64,000 nucleotides of DNA from contig CAVPRI010000001.1 of NCBI GenBank assembly GCA_963707835.1, positions 868,001 through 932,000 of the forward strand, written 5' to 3'. The translations under genes and the position numbers were made by a program. The notes beneath the pieces are model-generated. The model did not search any database. It had not been told where the DNA came from and saw nothing but the letters and a program-made list of their open reading frames with translations. Each line of letters begins with the position of its first letter. Within the stretch, counting starts at the first letter, position 1. Positions 34,040 to 43,123 of this stretch are shown here, piece by piece. The DNA is from Bog-473 sp963707835 (lineage in GTDB: Bacteria; Actinomycetota; Acidimicrobiia; Acidimicrobiales; RAAP-2).

Positions 34040-35119
34040 ATGACCGTGTTTCGCCGGGCCGAAGAGGTCCATCCGCAGGAATGGGAACGGATCGCAGTCT
34101 GGCTCGGTGCGACGGGGCGACACCTCGACCTCGACGTGGCGGCACGCCAGTTCGCCACCGGCCTCGCCAATCTCAACTACCTCGTCTCGGTCGACGGCCG
34201 GCCCGCGGTCTTCCGCCGGCCTCCGGCCGGCCCGACCGGCGAGGGCTCCAACGACATGGCCAGGGAATGGAAGGTCCTCACCGCTCTGGCGGGCCACTTC
34301 TCGTTGGCACCGTCGCCGCTCGCCTACTGCGACGACCCCGCCGTCATCGGCGTCCCGTTCCAGCTGCTCGAGTACCGGGCCGGCCAGGCAGTCGGGGGCG
34401 CGGTCGAATCCGGCCTCCGGGAGCGCTTCGGCGCCGCCACCGGTCAGCGGCTCACCGGTGCGCTGATCGGGACGATGGCATCACTGCACGCGCTGGACCC
34501 GGCGGCTCTCGGACTCGGGGACCTGGGGCGACCAGACGGGTTCCTGGCTCGGCAGGTGGAGGGGTGGGCCCGACGGAGTGCCGCCGCGTTCGGTTCGACC
34601 GAGCCTGCCGCCGTGCGGCCCGTTCTCGCCTTCCTCCGTCGGTCGGTGCCCGAGGACTCCCGGGTGTCGCTGCTCCACTGCGACTTCAAGTTCGACAACA
34701 TGCTCTTCGACCCCGAGACCCTGCAGCCCGTGGCGGTGGTCGACTGGGACATGGCGACCCGCGGCGATCCGCTGTTCGACCTTGCCGTGCTGCTTTCCTA
34801 CTGGATCGAGGAGGGCGACCCGCCGGACTTGCGCGAATTGGGCCAGGTGCCATCGCTCGAACCGGGATTCCCGCGGCGGGCCGACGTGGCGCGGATGTAC
34901 GCCGAGGCGTCGGGTCTGCCCGGGGGCGACCTCTCGTTCCATCTGACGTTGGCACGGTTCCGCCTGGCTGTGGCCTGGCAACAGATGTTCGTCAAGTTCG
35001 AGCGTGGTGCCCTGTCCGATCCGCGCTACCGATCGTTCGATCGGCTGGCCCTCGCCATCGTGGAGTGGACGGCCGATACGGTGGAACGGGGCGCGGTCTG
35101 GAAGGATGACCCCCCATGA
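34040..35119 (+). CDS. APH-family kinase, LvaA/ACAD10-11 kinase-like
   Basis: A 359-residue phosphotransferase. Catalytic loop 'LLHCDFKFDNMLFDPET' (His213, Asp215, Asn220) and metal motif 'VVDWDMATRGDPLFDLAVLL' (Asp235, Asp237) are intact; 'GLANLNYLVSVDGRPAVFRR' gives the ATP lysine/arginine region. It is joined by an ATGA overlap to an acyl-CoA dehydrogenase. In eukaryotic ACAD10/11 these domains are fused, and in the Pseudomonas lva operon the equivalents phosphorylate 4-hydroxyacyl-CoA. That role is inferred here from gene pairing. An antibiotic-kinase role is unlikely. Confidence 0.88.
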   Translation: MTVFRRAEEVHPQEWERIAVWLGATGRHLDLDVAARQFATGLANLNYLVSVDGRPAVFRRPPAGPTGEGSNDMAREWKVLTALAGHFSLAPSPLAYCDDPAVIGVPFQLLEYRAGQAVGGAVESGLRERFGAATGQRLTGALIGTMASLHALDPAALGLGDLGRPDGFLARQVEGWARRSAAAFGSTEPAAVRPVLAFLRRSVPEDSRVSLLHCDFKFDNMLFDPETLQPVAVVDWDMATRGDPLFDLAVLLSYWIEEGDPPDLRELGQVPSLEPGFPRRADVARMYAEASGLPGGDLSFHLTLARFRLAVAWQQMFVKFERGALSDPRYRSFDRLALAIVEWTADTVERGAVWKDDPP

Positions 35120-36282
35120 TCGACTTCGAATTTCCGGCCGACATCGCCGACCTCGCCGCACGGGTCCGTGCCTTCGTGAGCGAACGGATCGTTCCCTACG
35201 AGCGTGACCCGCGGCTGACCGAGCACGGGCCGAGCGACGAGCTGCGGAATGAGCTGGTGGGGCTGGCTCGTGCCGAGGGGTTCCTCAGTATGCAGGCGCC
35301 GGTCGAGCTCGGTGGTCGCGGGTTCAGCCACTGCGAGCAGGCAGCGGTGTACTCGGCGGCAGGCTGGTCCACCCTCGGCCCAGTGGCCATGAACTGTGCC
35401 GCCCCTGACGAGGGAAATATGTTCCTCCTCTCGAAGGTGGCCGATCCGGCCCAGAGATCCGAATTCCTGGTGCCCCTGGTTCAAGGAGCGAGCCGCTCGG
35501 CCTTTGCCATGACCGAGCCCGGCGGGGCCGGGTCGGACCCCGGTCAGCTGCTGACCCGCGCCAGCTTCGACGGCACCAACTACCGCATCAACGGGCGCAA
35601 GTGGCTGATCACGGGTGCGAGCGGCGCAGAGACCTGGATCGTCATGGCCGACGTCGTCGACGGCCCGGGCCCGTCTGGCCCCACGCTGTTCCTGGCCCAT
35701 GGTGGTGACCCGGGCATCGTGATCGAGCGGGTCATGAGCTCCATGGACCGCAACTACGTGGAAGGGCATTGCGTGGTGCGCTTCGAGGACCTCACCCTGC
35801 CGGCGTCGGCCGTGCTGGGGGAGGTGGGTGAGGCGTTCCGCTATGCGCAGCTTCGCCTGGCCCCGGCGCGCCTCACCCACTGCATGCGCTGGCTGGGTGC
35901 GGCAGAGCGGATCCAGTCAATCGCCGTAGAGCACGCCAAGACCCGCACGGCCTTCGGCGTGCCCATCGGCTCGCACCAGGGTGTCAGTTTCATGCTGGCG
36001 GACAACGAGATCGCCATCCATCAGTGCCGCCTGGCCACCTTGCACACGGCATGGATCCTCGACCGGGGAGAGAAAGGGCGTCACGAGAGCTCCATGACCA
36101 AGGCCTTCGTCTCCGAGGAGCTCTTCAAGGTGGCGGACCGATGCGTGCAGGTCCTCGGAGGCATCGGGGTGACGGACGAGACGATCGTGGCCATGGTGTT
36201 CCGGGACATGCGAGGGTTCCGTCTCTACGACGGCCCGACCGAGGTGCACAAGTACGCCATCGCTCGGCGCATCCTGCGCTGA
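35116..36282 (+). CDS. Acyl-CoA dehydrogenase, LvaC/ACAD10-11-like
   Basis: A 388-residue dehydrogenase-fold flavoprotein: 'AFAMTEPGGAGSDPGQLLTR' (T-E-P-G-G-A-G-S-D loop), 'YRINGRKWLITGASGAETWI', 'IEHAKTRTAFGVPIGSHQGV' region (here 'VEHAKTRTAFGVPIGSHQ'), and the end motif 'RLYDGPTEVHKYAIARRILR'. It is co-translated with the kinase at 34040. Known partners of such kinases remove the phosphate from 4-phosphoacyl-CoA and yield an enoyl-CoA, shifting the hydroxyl from C4 to C3. That is the proposed role here. Confidence 0.92.
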   Translation: MIDFEFPADIADLAARVRAFVSERIVPYERDPRLTEHGPSDELRNELVGLARAEGFLSMQAPVELGGRGFSHCEQAAVYSAAGWSTLGPVAMNCAAPDEGNMFLLSKVADPAQRSEFLVPLVQGASRSAFAMTEPGGAGSDPGQLLTRASFDGTNYRINGRKWLITGASGAETWIVMADVVDGPGPSGPTLFLAHGGDPGIVIERVMSSMDRNYVEGHCVVRFEDLTLPASAVLGEVGEAFRYAQLRLAPARLTHCMRWLGAAERIQSIAVEHAKTRTAFGVPIGSHQGVSFMLADNEIAIHQCRLATLHTAWILDRGEKGRHESSMTKAFVSEELFKVADRCVQVLGGIGVTDETIVAMVFRDMRGFRLYDGPTEVHKYAIARRILR

Positions 36283-36405
36283 CCTCAGGCGGTCCGAACT
36301 CGTCGGCATCACGCGCGGTCGGTGAAATGGCGAGAGCCGGCACGGGATGATCGAACGTTCGACCTCCAGGGCGCTCGTCCCCGTCCAGTGGCCGTCTGGG
36401 TGGCG

Positions 36406-37161
36406 TCATCGTGCCATGAAGCCGCCGTCCACGATGATCGGTTGGCCGGTGATGAACGAGGCGTCGTCGGAGGCGAGGAAGGCGACCACCCGCCCGATCT
36501 CGTGCGGCTCGCCCCAGCGGCCCATGGGGATGCGCAACTGATCGGTGATCAGAGAGTCGCCGCCGTCGGGCACGTCGTAGAGCGAGCGTGTCAGGGCGGT
36601 GCGGATGTAACCGGGACACACGGCATTGGCTCGGATGTTCTTGGCGGCGTAGGCCAGGGCGATCGTCCGCGTGAGACCGATCAGGCCGTGTTTGGCGCTC
36701 GGGTACCCGGTGCCGTCCACGTTCTTTGAGGTCCCCCCGGTCACACCGGCCAGGGAGGCGATGTTGATGATCGATCCCCCTCCGGCGCGCTCCATCTCCT
36801 TGAGGGTATGCCGGCATGCGTAGTAGGGACCCTTGAGGTACAGGTCGATGGCGAACTGCCAGGGCGAATCCTTGTCCGAGGTCTCGCTGCCGGCGCTCGT
36901 GACGAGGACGTCGATACCCCCGAACTCCTGGACCGTGGTCCGCACCGCCTCCTGCACCGCCGCCTCGTCGGTGATGTCGGTCGCCACGAAGGCGGCACCG
37001 CCGCCCGCATCGTGGATGGCGGCGACGACGTCGCGGCCACCGGCCTCGTTGACGTCGGCCACGACCACGCGAGCGCCTTCCTGCGCCACGGCCTCGGCGG
37101 AGGCCCGTCCCAACCCCGACGCACCGCCGAAGATGAGTGCCGTCTTGTTCTCGAGCTTCAT
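36406..37161 (-). CDS. Short-chain dehydrogenase/reductase
   Basis: A 251-residue SDR: 'ALIFGGASGLGRASAEAVAQ', 'VVVADVNEAGGRDVVAAIHD' with Asp for NAD preference, 'IDVLVTSAGSETSDKDSPWQ' (N-N-A-G replaced by T-S-A-G), 'TGYPSAKHGLIGLTRTIALA' (Tyr-x3-Lys), 'VCPGYIRTALTRSLYD'. Its ATG overlaps the stop of the ketopantoate-reductase-like gene, so the two are co-translated within an amidohydrolase operon starting at 39417. Convergent with the LvaC-like gene. Confidence 0.9.
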   Translation of the reverse strand: MKLENKTALIFGGASGLGRASAEAVAQEGARVVVADVNEAGGRDVVAAIHDAGGGAAFVATDITDEAAVQEAVRTTVQEFGGIDVLVTSAGSETSDKDSPWQFAIDLYLKGPYYACRHTLKEMERAGGGSIINIASLAGVTGGTSKNVDGTGYPSAKHGLIGLTRTIALAYAAKNIRANAVCPGYIRTALTRSLYDVPDGGDSLITDQLRIPMGRWGEPHEIGRVVAFLASDDASFITGQPIIVDGGFMAR

Positions 37162-38051
37162 CCCTGCCTCCCCGTATCCCCGGACTCGTTGTCGATGGCC
37201 CCGAGCAGTGCGAGCATGGTGGCGTTCACCGGCACGGCGATGCCGTGCGCCGCTCCACGCCGCACCACCTCTCCGGTGAGGTACTGGTGCTCCATCGGCC
37301 GCCCGGCCATGCGGTCGTAGTACATCGAACTGGCCGTCTCGGACCCGTAGCTCATCATGCGTTCGAGGATGCCGTCCACTTCACTCTCGGACAGGTCGGC
37401 GCCCTCGGCCCGGCCGACGGCGACGGCCTCCATCAGCACAGAGCGGGCCAGGCCGCCGATGCCTGGCGAGGCCATGACGTCCATGTGGCGCTGCGTGAGG
37501 GCGGTGATCGGGTTGGCCACCAGGTTGCCGAGCAGCTTGCGCCAGCACTCGGTGGCCATGTCTGCAGACCCGCGCACCCGCATCCCGGGGCTGACGGCTC
37601 TCCCGACCGTGGCTGCGTGCGCCTCGTCGACGACCAGCAGGTTGCCGTGGATGTGGTGGACCCGTCCCGGGTGCTCGCGCTCGGCCGCCACGTAGGCCAG
37701 CGCCGTGGTGGCGGGCCCGGTTCCGTCGTCGAGGAACGGAGCGACGCGGGAGGCCTGGTCGAGTCCGTTCTGGACGACGACGGTGAGGGTGGCCGGACCG
37801 CAGGTGGCGGCGAGGTGCGGCGCGGTGGAACCGGTATCCGCCGCCTTCACCGTGACGAAGACCAGGTCGGCGGTCGGCCCCCCCGGGGAGACCACGACGG
37901 ACACGGGCACGACCGTGACCTGGCCGTCGCGCCGGATCTCGAGGCTTTCGAAAGGCGTCCGGGCATGAACCACCACATCGTGACCCGCCTGGTGTGCGGC
38001 GGATGCCAGGACGGCGCCGATTGCACCGGCGCCGATGACTGCGACACGCAC
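37158..38051 (-). CDS. Ketopantoate-reductase-like (ApbA/PanE family) dehydrogenase
   Basis: A 297-residue protein with an N-terminal Rossmann motif 'MRVAVIGAGAIGAVLASAAH' (GxGxxG), 'TLTVVVQNGLDQASRVAPFL', the 'CWRKLLGNLVANPITALTQR' segment carrying the conserved Lys/Asn, and a helical C-terminal domain. True PanE makes pantoate, but ApbA relatives in catabolic operons oxidise or reduce other 2-oxo or beta-hydroxy acids; pantothenate genes are not nearby. GTG start at 38051, ten bases after the amidohydrolase stop. Confidence 0.82.
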   Translation of the reverse strand: MRVAVIGAGAIGAVLASAAHQAGHDVVVHARTPFESLEIRRDGQVTVVPVSVVVSPGGPTADLVFVTVKAADTGSTAPHLAATCGPATLTVVVQNGLDQASRVAPFLDDGTGPATTALAYVAAEREHPGRVHHIHGNLLVVDEAHAATVGRAVSPGMRVRGSADMATECWRKLLGNLVANPITALTQRHMDVMASPGIGGLARSVLMEAVAVGRAEGADLSESEVDGILERMMSYGSETASSMYYDRMAGRPMEHQYLTGEVVRRGAAHGIAVPVNATMLALLGAIDNESGDTGRQG

Positions 38052-38061
38052 CGAACGTCGT

Positions 38062-39417
38062 TCAGCGTAGGACGGGCGCCAGGAACTCCTCGAGGTTGTC
38101 GCGCATGATGCGGCGCTTCTCGTCCTCGGAGAACGCCCCCAGCTGCGAGTCCACGTAGAGGTGGGGGAACGCCAGGCCCTCGCCGTGGGGGAAGTCCGAC
38201 CCGAAGACGATGGGCTCGATCCCGACCTCGTCGACCACCCGGCGCACGTTCTCCTCGGGGTAGGGGGCCACGATGAAGTGGCTGCGGAAGATCTCCGAGG
38301 GGCGCCGGTCGAGCCGGCCGGTCTCGGACCACTTGGCCTTGCGGCCCATCAGGTACGCGTGGTCCATCTTGCGCATGGTGTAGGGGACCCACACCGTGCC
38401 CATCTCCGAGAGACAGACCTTGATGTTGGGGAACCGTCCGAAGAAGTTGTGCAGGATCAGGCCCGCGGTCAGCTCCTGGACGGGTCGGTCGCCCCAGTAC
38501 ATCATCCACTGGAAGGCGTCGAAGTCACCGAAGACGGTCTCGGGGTCCTCGGACCAGTCGGCGCCGTACTTCTGGTAGTCGGTGCCCCCGAGGTGCACGG
38601 CCAGGCGGACCTCGGCCTCGTTGACGATCGACCAGAACCGGTCGAAGACCGGGTCGGCCGGGGAGCGGCCCCCGAAGGGCTTGTCCGTCCCGCCGTGGGC
38701 GTGGCCCGACTTGGTCTGGATCATGGTCGCCCCGTCGGCCAGGACCTGCTCGAGCTCCTTGACGGCCAGGTCGGGATCGGCCAGGGCGATGTAGGGAGGC
38801 AGGATCATCCTCCCGCCGGCCACGTAGCCCACCTCTTCGAACATCCAGCGGTTGAAGGCCCGGATGTTGGCGTACAGGGCGGGGATGTTGTCGGCGAACT
38901 CGTACTCGATGTCGTGCGCCGCCGCCGGGAACATGAGTGCCTTGTCGATGCCCTGGTCGTCCATGAGGGCCAGGCGCAGGTCACGGTTGCCGTAGGCCTC
39001 GGACTTGTGCCGGAACTCCGAGATGAAGGCCTTGCGCTCCTCGTCGCTCAGACCCTTGAGCGGGTTCAGGCGATTGAGCAGCATCCCCGGGATGGCTCGG
39101 ATGTCGACTGCGGCGTCGTCATCCGACGCGGACGTGTCGAAGTTCGGGACGGCCGAACGTCCGATCCCGATGTTCGAGGTGTCGCCGAGCAGCTTCTTGA
39201 TCTCGTCCTCGGAGAGCGTCACGTGGCGGGAGTGGAACTTGGAGGGCCTCCCGGCGAAGAGCTGAAGCGACTCGCCGTCGTCACCGGTCACGTACCGGAT
39301 GGCCAGGTCGGCCTGGCTCGGTTCGATGTACCGCTCGAAGCAGTCAGGTGGCTCCGTGAAGTGGTTGTCGGCGTCGTTGATCCAGTACCCCAGCTCGGGC
39401 TCGGCCGTTGCAGTCAT
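38062..39417 (-). CDS. ACMSD-type amidohydrolase (D-x-H variant)
   Basis: A 451-residue amidohydrolase_2 member with metal motif 'WINDADNHFTEPPDCFERYI' (D-N-H), 'VRLAVHLGGTDYQKYGADW', 'NIKVCLSEMGTVWVPYTMRK' and late 'VFGSDFPHGEGLAFPHLYV'. ATG 39417 has the ribosome site GAAGGAG at good spacing; an upstream frame runs into the promoter at 39467-39504. First gene of an operon with the ketopantoate-reductase-like and SDR genes, which may convert its product. Substrate unknown. Confidence 0.9.
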   Translation of the reverse strand: MTATAEPELGYWINDADNHFTEPPDCFERYIEPSQADLAIRYVTGDDGESLQLFAGRPSKFHSRHVTLSEDEIKKLLGDTSNIGIGRSAVPNFDTSASDDDAAVDIRAIPGMLLNRLNPLKGLSDEERKAFISEFRHKSEAYGNRDLRLALMDDQGIDKALMFPAAAHDIEYEFADNIPALYANIRAFNRWMFEEVGYVAGGRMILPPYIALADPDLAVKELEQVLADGATMIQTKSGHAHGGTDKPFGGRSPADPVFDRFWSIVNEAEVRLAVHLGGTDYQKYGADWSEDPETVFGDFDAFQWMMYWGDRPVQELTAGLILHNFFGRFPNIKVCLSEMGTVWVPYTMRKMDHAYLMGRKAKWSETGRLDRRPSEIFRSHFIVAPYPEENVRRVVDEVGIEPIVFGSDFPHGEGLAFPHLYVDSQLGAFSEDEKRRIMRDNLEEFLAPVLR

Positions 39418-39466
39418 GGCAGCTCCTTCGTCGTCGGGCGTCGCCGACGGGCGCCTCGAACGCAGA

Positions 39467-39504
39467 TATACAGCGTATAATATACGGTCCGGAAAGGAAG
39501 GCAA
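39467..39504 (-). promoter_or_regulatory. Sigma-70-type promoter with overlapping palindromes before the 39417 amidohydrolase
   Basis: On the minus strand TTGCCT (39499-39504) and TATTAT (39477-39482) are 16 bases apart, a good -35/-10 pair. Two palindromes overlap the -10: TATAC-AGC-GTATA (39467-39479) and GTATA-A-TATAC (39475-39485). A repressor bound there would block initiation. The site resembles TGTACAGCGTAAAA at 52901-52914, before another amidohydrolase. Confidence 0.6.
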
Positions 39505-39520
39505 GCGCGAGCGCGCAACG

Positions 39521-40660
39521 TCAGAAGCCGATGGCGGTGGCGAGGCGGTCGTGGTGGTAGTCGGGGCCGCCGAGGATCGCCGTATTGGTCTCCACCCTGC
39601 GGATGTAGAGGTGGACGTCGTGCTCCCAGGTGTAGCCGATGCCTCCGTGGAGCTGGAGGCACTCCCGCAGGATCACAGGGCAGTGTTCACCGACGTAGGA
39701 CTTGGCGATGCTCGCGGCAGTGGGACCGTCGAGCTCGAATTGGACGGCCTTGACCGCTGCGTCCGAGGCTGCCTTGGCCGACTCGAGCCAGAGCAGCATG
39801 TCGACCAGCCGGTGCTTGAGTGCCTGGTAGGACCCGATCGGTCGTCCGAAGGCCTTGCGGTCCTTCGTGTATTCGAGGGTGACGTCGTACAGGCGGTCGG
39901 TCGCTCCGACGGTCTCGGCACACTGGAGCGCCACGGCCAGCGCGAACTGCATCTCGAGATCGGCTGCCGCCCCACCGGGTTGTCCCACCACGGAGGTGGC
40001 GGGGACCTCGACCTGATCGAAGCGGACTCGGCTGAAGCGTCGGGTCAGATCGAGGCTCTCGAGCGGTTCCACGGTCACTCCGGGAGCGTCCGCCGGGACG
40101 AGCACCTGGGTGACCCCGGAACTCCCCGTGGCGGTGACCAGGAGCTGGTCGGCCACGTGGGCGTCCTGGACGGGAACCTTCACGCCGTCGAGGCGGATGC
40201 CGGCACCGGTCTCACTGATGCGGCACGTTCCGTCCTCACCCGTCCAGCGGTCGTTCTCCTCCGCGACCGCCCACGTGGCGATCTCCTCTCCCGACGCGAT
40301 GCCGGGCAGATGCTCCGCGGCCAGCTGTTCTGAACCGGCACGGGCGAGCGCGTACGCCACGACGTTCGTCGGGATCACCGGGCCGCCGAAGAGCACGCTT
40401 CCGAGCTCCTCGGCGATGATGGCCAGGTCGCAGACTCCGTCGCCCGACACCGAGCCCCCCCCGAAGGACTCCGGGACCAGCATCGAGGTCCAGCCCAGCT
40501 CGGCGCCCTGGGCCCACACGGTTCGATCGAACCCGATGGGATCGTCAATGAGGGCGCGGACCGACGTCGTCGGCCACGTGGCGGCCAGGAACTTGTGCGT
40601 CGTCTCCTGGAAGAGCTGCTGATCGTCGGAAAGGTCGAGGTCCACGTCGGGTCCTTTCAT
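39521..40660 (-). CDS. Acyl-CoA dehydrogenase
   Basis: A 379-residue dehydrogenase-fold protein: 'LSDDQQLFQETTHKFLAATW', 'MLVPESFGGGSVSGDGVCDL', 'FGRPIGSYQALKHRLVDMLL' and the end motif 'LHGGIGYTWEHDVHLYIRRV'. This end type is the 'small partner' form seen also at 11063-12181, yet no second dehydrogenase is adjacent; the partner could be 49218 or 35116, or it could work alone. ATG 40660 is divergent from the amidohydrolase at 40819. Electrons should go to ETF. Confidence 0.92.
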   Translation of the reverse strand: MKGPDVDLDLSDDQQLFQETTHKFLAATWPTTSVRALIDDPIGFDRTVWAQGAELGWTSMLVPESFGGGSVSGDGVCDLAIIAEELGSVLFGGPVIPTNVVAYALARAGSEQLAAEHLPGIASGEEIATWAVAEENDRWTGEDGTCRISETGAGIRLDGVKVPVQDAHVADQLLVTATGSSGVTQVLVPADAPGVTVEPLESLDLTRRFSRVRFDQVEVPATSVVGQPGGAAADLEMQFALAVALQCAETVGATDRLYDVTLEYTKDRKAFGRPIGSYQALKHRLVDMLLWLESAKAASDAAVKAVQFELDGPTAASIAKSYVGEHCPVILRECLQLHGGIGYTWEHDVHLYIRRVETNTAILGGPDYHHDRLATAIGF

Positions 40661-40818
40661 GTCGGGACCGTTGGAGTGTAGGTGGACCCGGCGCCTGGCA
40701 CAGAACTAGCCGATTGGCTATTCGTACCGTGTACAATCCCTCTGGTCCGAGCGCGATGCCGAGCCGCGTCCGACCGGCGACAATTTCGCGGCCACAATTT
40801 CGAGAACGGAGGGCTTCC

Positions 40819-42165
40819 ATGACGGTCAGCGTGCCCGAGGTGGATGCGGGGGCGACCACATCGTCGACGCCGCTCGTGATCGTGTCGTGTGATTCCCACA
40901 TCGGTCCCCGACTCGCGGAGGATCTCCGCCCCTACTGCCCGAAGGACCTTCTCGAGCAGTTCGACGCCTACGCGGGGGACCTCGAGAGGCGGCGTGAGCA
41001 AGCGGCTGCCAAGAACCAGAAGGTCTCCTTTGGCGGTCAGGGCGCCATCGGCGCCGACTGGGGCGCCCGGTACGAGAACCTGGGGACTCCGGGCCACCAT
41101 GACATGTACGCCCGGCTGCGCGACATGGATGAGGACGGTGTGGCCGCGGAGGTCGTGTTCCATGACAGTCAAAACGGTGAGCCCATCCCCTTCCAGGTCG
41201 ATACCTTGCTGCGCCGGGGGAGCGGCGAGGGGCAGGACTTCGAACTGCTCCGAGCGGGTCAGCGCATCTACAACCGTTGGTTGGCCGATGCGTGCGCCAT
41301 TGAGCCCGAGCGCCACATTGGCCTCATGCACCTGCCCATGTGGGACATCGACGCTGCGTTGGAGGAGCTGACCTGGGCCCGTTCGGTCGGGCTCAAGGGC
41401 ATCAACTTCCCCTTCCCGAAGCCCTTCATGCAGCCCTACAACGACCCGGCGTGGGATCCGTTCTTCTCGGCAGTCGAGGATCTCGACGTGACTCTGTGCA
41501 ACCACGGCGGGGCCGGCGCGTCCGGGGGGGCCTACCCAGGTGCCATGTCGATCGCCAAGTTCGAGATCTCCATGAACGCACGGATCTGCCCCATGGACCA
41601 GTTGATCTTCGGAGGTGCATTCGAACGGCATCCCAAGCTGCGCCTGGTGAGCACCGAGTCACCCGGCGCGTGGTGGAACTTCGTGATGAAGGAGATGGAC
41701 AGCATCTACCTCACGGACACCAAGAGCTACGGGCCCAAGGAGAGGGAGCGGGTTCCCCATCTCCCGAGCGAGTATGCCGCCAGGCAGGTCTGGATCGGCG
41801 CAAGCTTTCAGGCCCGGTTCGAAGCCGAGGACGCCATCGCCCAGGGGTACGCCGATCGCGTCATCTGGGGTTCGGACTACCCGCACTTCGAGGGGACGTA
41901 CCAGTACAACGCCACCGGCCCGAACGGTGAGCCGATGAACTGGGCATCCTTGCGGTTCACCTACTCGGGGCTGCCCGAGGAAACCGTCCGCGACATGGTG
42001 GGTCGCAATGCCGCGCAGGCATATGACCTCGACTTCGATTCCCTCGTCGCGGTGGCAGAGCGGATCAATGCTCCGTCTTACGACGACCTGCACAGTGCCA
42101 AGGTCGAGGGGCGCCCGAAGGACGGGGGTCACCTGGCCTTCCGGACCTTCGGCTTCTGGGCCTGA
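40819..42165 (+). CDS. ACMSD-type amidohydrolase (D-x-H variant)
   Basis: A 448-residue amidohydrolase_2 member. Motifs are 'LVIVSCDSHIGPRLAEDLRP' (D-S-H), 'VTLCNHGGAGASGGAYPGAM' with the middle His, 'KLRLVSTESPGAWWNFVMKE' and late 'VIWGSDYPHFEGTYQYNATG'. ATG 40819 is preceded by ACGGAGGGCTTCC; the frame upstream of it is not family-like. GTAC-CGT-GTAC (40724-40734) about 85 bases upstream could be an operator. It is followed after 163 bases by an SDR on the same strand. Confidence 0.9.
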   Translation: MTVSVPEVDAGATTSSTPLVIVSCDSHIGPRLAEDLRPYCPKDLLEQFDAYAGDLERRREQAAAKNQKVSFGGQGAIGADWGARYENLGTPGHHDMYARLRDMDEDGVAAEVVFHDSQNGEPIPFQVDTLLRRGSGEGQDFELLRAGQRIYNRWLADACAIEPERHIGLMHLPMWDIDAALEELTWARSVGLKGINFPFPKPFMQPYNDPAWDPFFSAVEDLDVTLCNHGGAGASGGAYPGAMSIAKFEISMNARICPMDQLIFGGAFERHPKLRLVSTESPGAWWNFVMKEMDSIYLTDTKSYGPKERERVPHLPSEYAARQVWIGASFQARFEAEDAIAQGYADRVIWGSDYPHFEGTYQYNATGPNGEPMNWASLRFTYSGLPEETVRDMVGRNAAQAYDLDFDSLVAVAERINAPSYDDLHSAKVEGRPKDGGHLAFRTFGFWA

Positions 42166-42328
42166 CGCCGCCACCGGGTCGGTGTGGACCGACCCGGTGG
42201 CCGGGCGACGTCGCCCCGCCTTCGGCGACCTGTGGTCTGGGAGCGCGTGCAGTCCCCTGCCGTTACAGTGCGCTCGGACCGGTGGCCCAGTGGCCGCAGG
42301 CGTCGCGGAAGCGGATTGGGGGAGGCAG

Positions 42329-43114
42329 ATGGCGACACCGAGTGCGAGCGGGTTCGACCTCTCGGGCAAGGTGGCGCTCGTAACCGGAGGCAACTCGGGG
42401 ATCGGGTACGCGTTCGCGCGGGCGCTCGGTGATGCCGGCGCCTCGGTGTGCATCTGGGGCCGCTCGTCCGAGCGCAATGCCTCGGCGGTCGCCGAGCTCG
42501 TCGGCCGAGGTATCCGGGCCGAGGGGTTCGACGTCGACGTGACCGATGAAGCAGCGGTGGTCACGGCCATGGCCCAGTCGGTGAGCCGGTTCGGACGGCT
42601 CGACGCCTGCTTCGCCAACGCTGCGGGCCTCGGAGAGAACTCGCCGAGTTTTGTCGAGTCGACGACTCGGGAGTGGCGGATGACGACGGCCCTGGTGCTC
42701 GACAGCGTGTACGTCACGATGCGTGAAGCGGCCAAGGTGTTGGTCGAGCAGGACCAGGGAGGAAGTCTGGTCGCCACCTCGAGCATCGCCGCGAACTACG
42801 GCTCGACCCGGGGCAACCACGCCTACGCGTCGGGCAAGGCGGGGGTGGGGGCGCTCATGCGTGGGCTGGCCGTCGAGCTGGCCCGGTATCGGGTCCGGGC
42901 CAACACCGTCCTGCCCGGATGGGTCGACACGGGATTCATGGCGGGCGTGCACGACAATCCCAAGCTGGCCGAGAGGGCACGGCAGCGGGCGCCTATGCGT
43001 CGGTGGGGGTCCGCCGGCGAGCTGGGAGCACTGGCCGTCTACCTGGCCGGTGACGGCTCCACGTGGCACACCGGGGACGAGTTCATCGTCGACGGTGGGT
43101 ACCACGTTGTGTAG
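42329..43114 (+). CDS. Short-chain dehydrogenase/reductase
   Basis: A 261-residue SDR: 'ALVTGGNSGIGYAFARALGD', 'DACFANAAGLGENSPSFVES' (N-A-A-G), 'HAYASGKAGVGALMRGLAVE' (Tyr-x3-Lys), 'VLPGWVDTGFMAGVHDNPKL'. ATG 42329 follows GGGGGAGGCAG. 'CIWGRSSERNASAV' after the second strand suggests NADP preference (Arg). A PhyH dioxygenase begins nine bases after its stop, so they form a hydroxylation-oxidation pair on one transcript. Confidence 0.92.
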   Translation: MATPSASGFDLSGKVALVTGGNSGIGYAFARALGDAGASVCIWGRSSERNASAVAELVGRGIRAEGFDVDVTDEAAVVTAMAQSVSRFGRLDACFANAAGLGENSPSFVESTTREWRMTTALVLDSVYVTMREAAKVLVEQDQGGSLVATSSIAANYGSTRGNHAYASGKAGVGALMRGLAVELARYRVRANTVLPGWVDTGFMAGVHDNPKLAERARQRAPMRRWGSAGELGALAVYLAGDGSTWHTGDEFIVDGGYHVV

Positions 43115-43123
43115 GAGGAAGAC

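Noticed and set aside
34040..35119. Aminoglycoside-resistance kinase
   Set aside because: The fold is shared, but the ATGA link to an ACAD10/11-like dehydrogenase points to acyl-CoA metabolism.
36351..36362. Palindrome TCGAACGTTCGA as an operator
   Set aside because: It lies between two convergent gene ends, not upstream of a start. It shares arm sequence with other palindromes but has no promoter to regulate.
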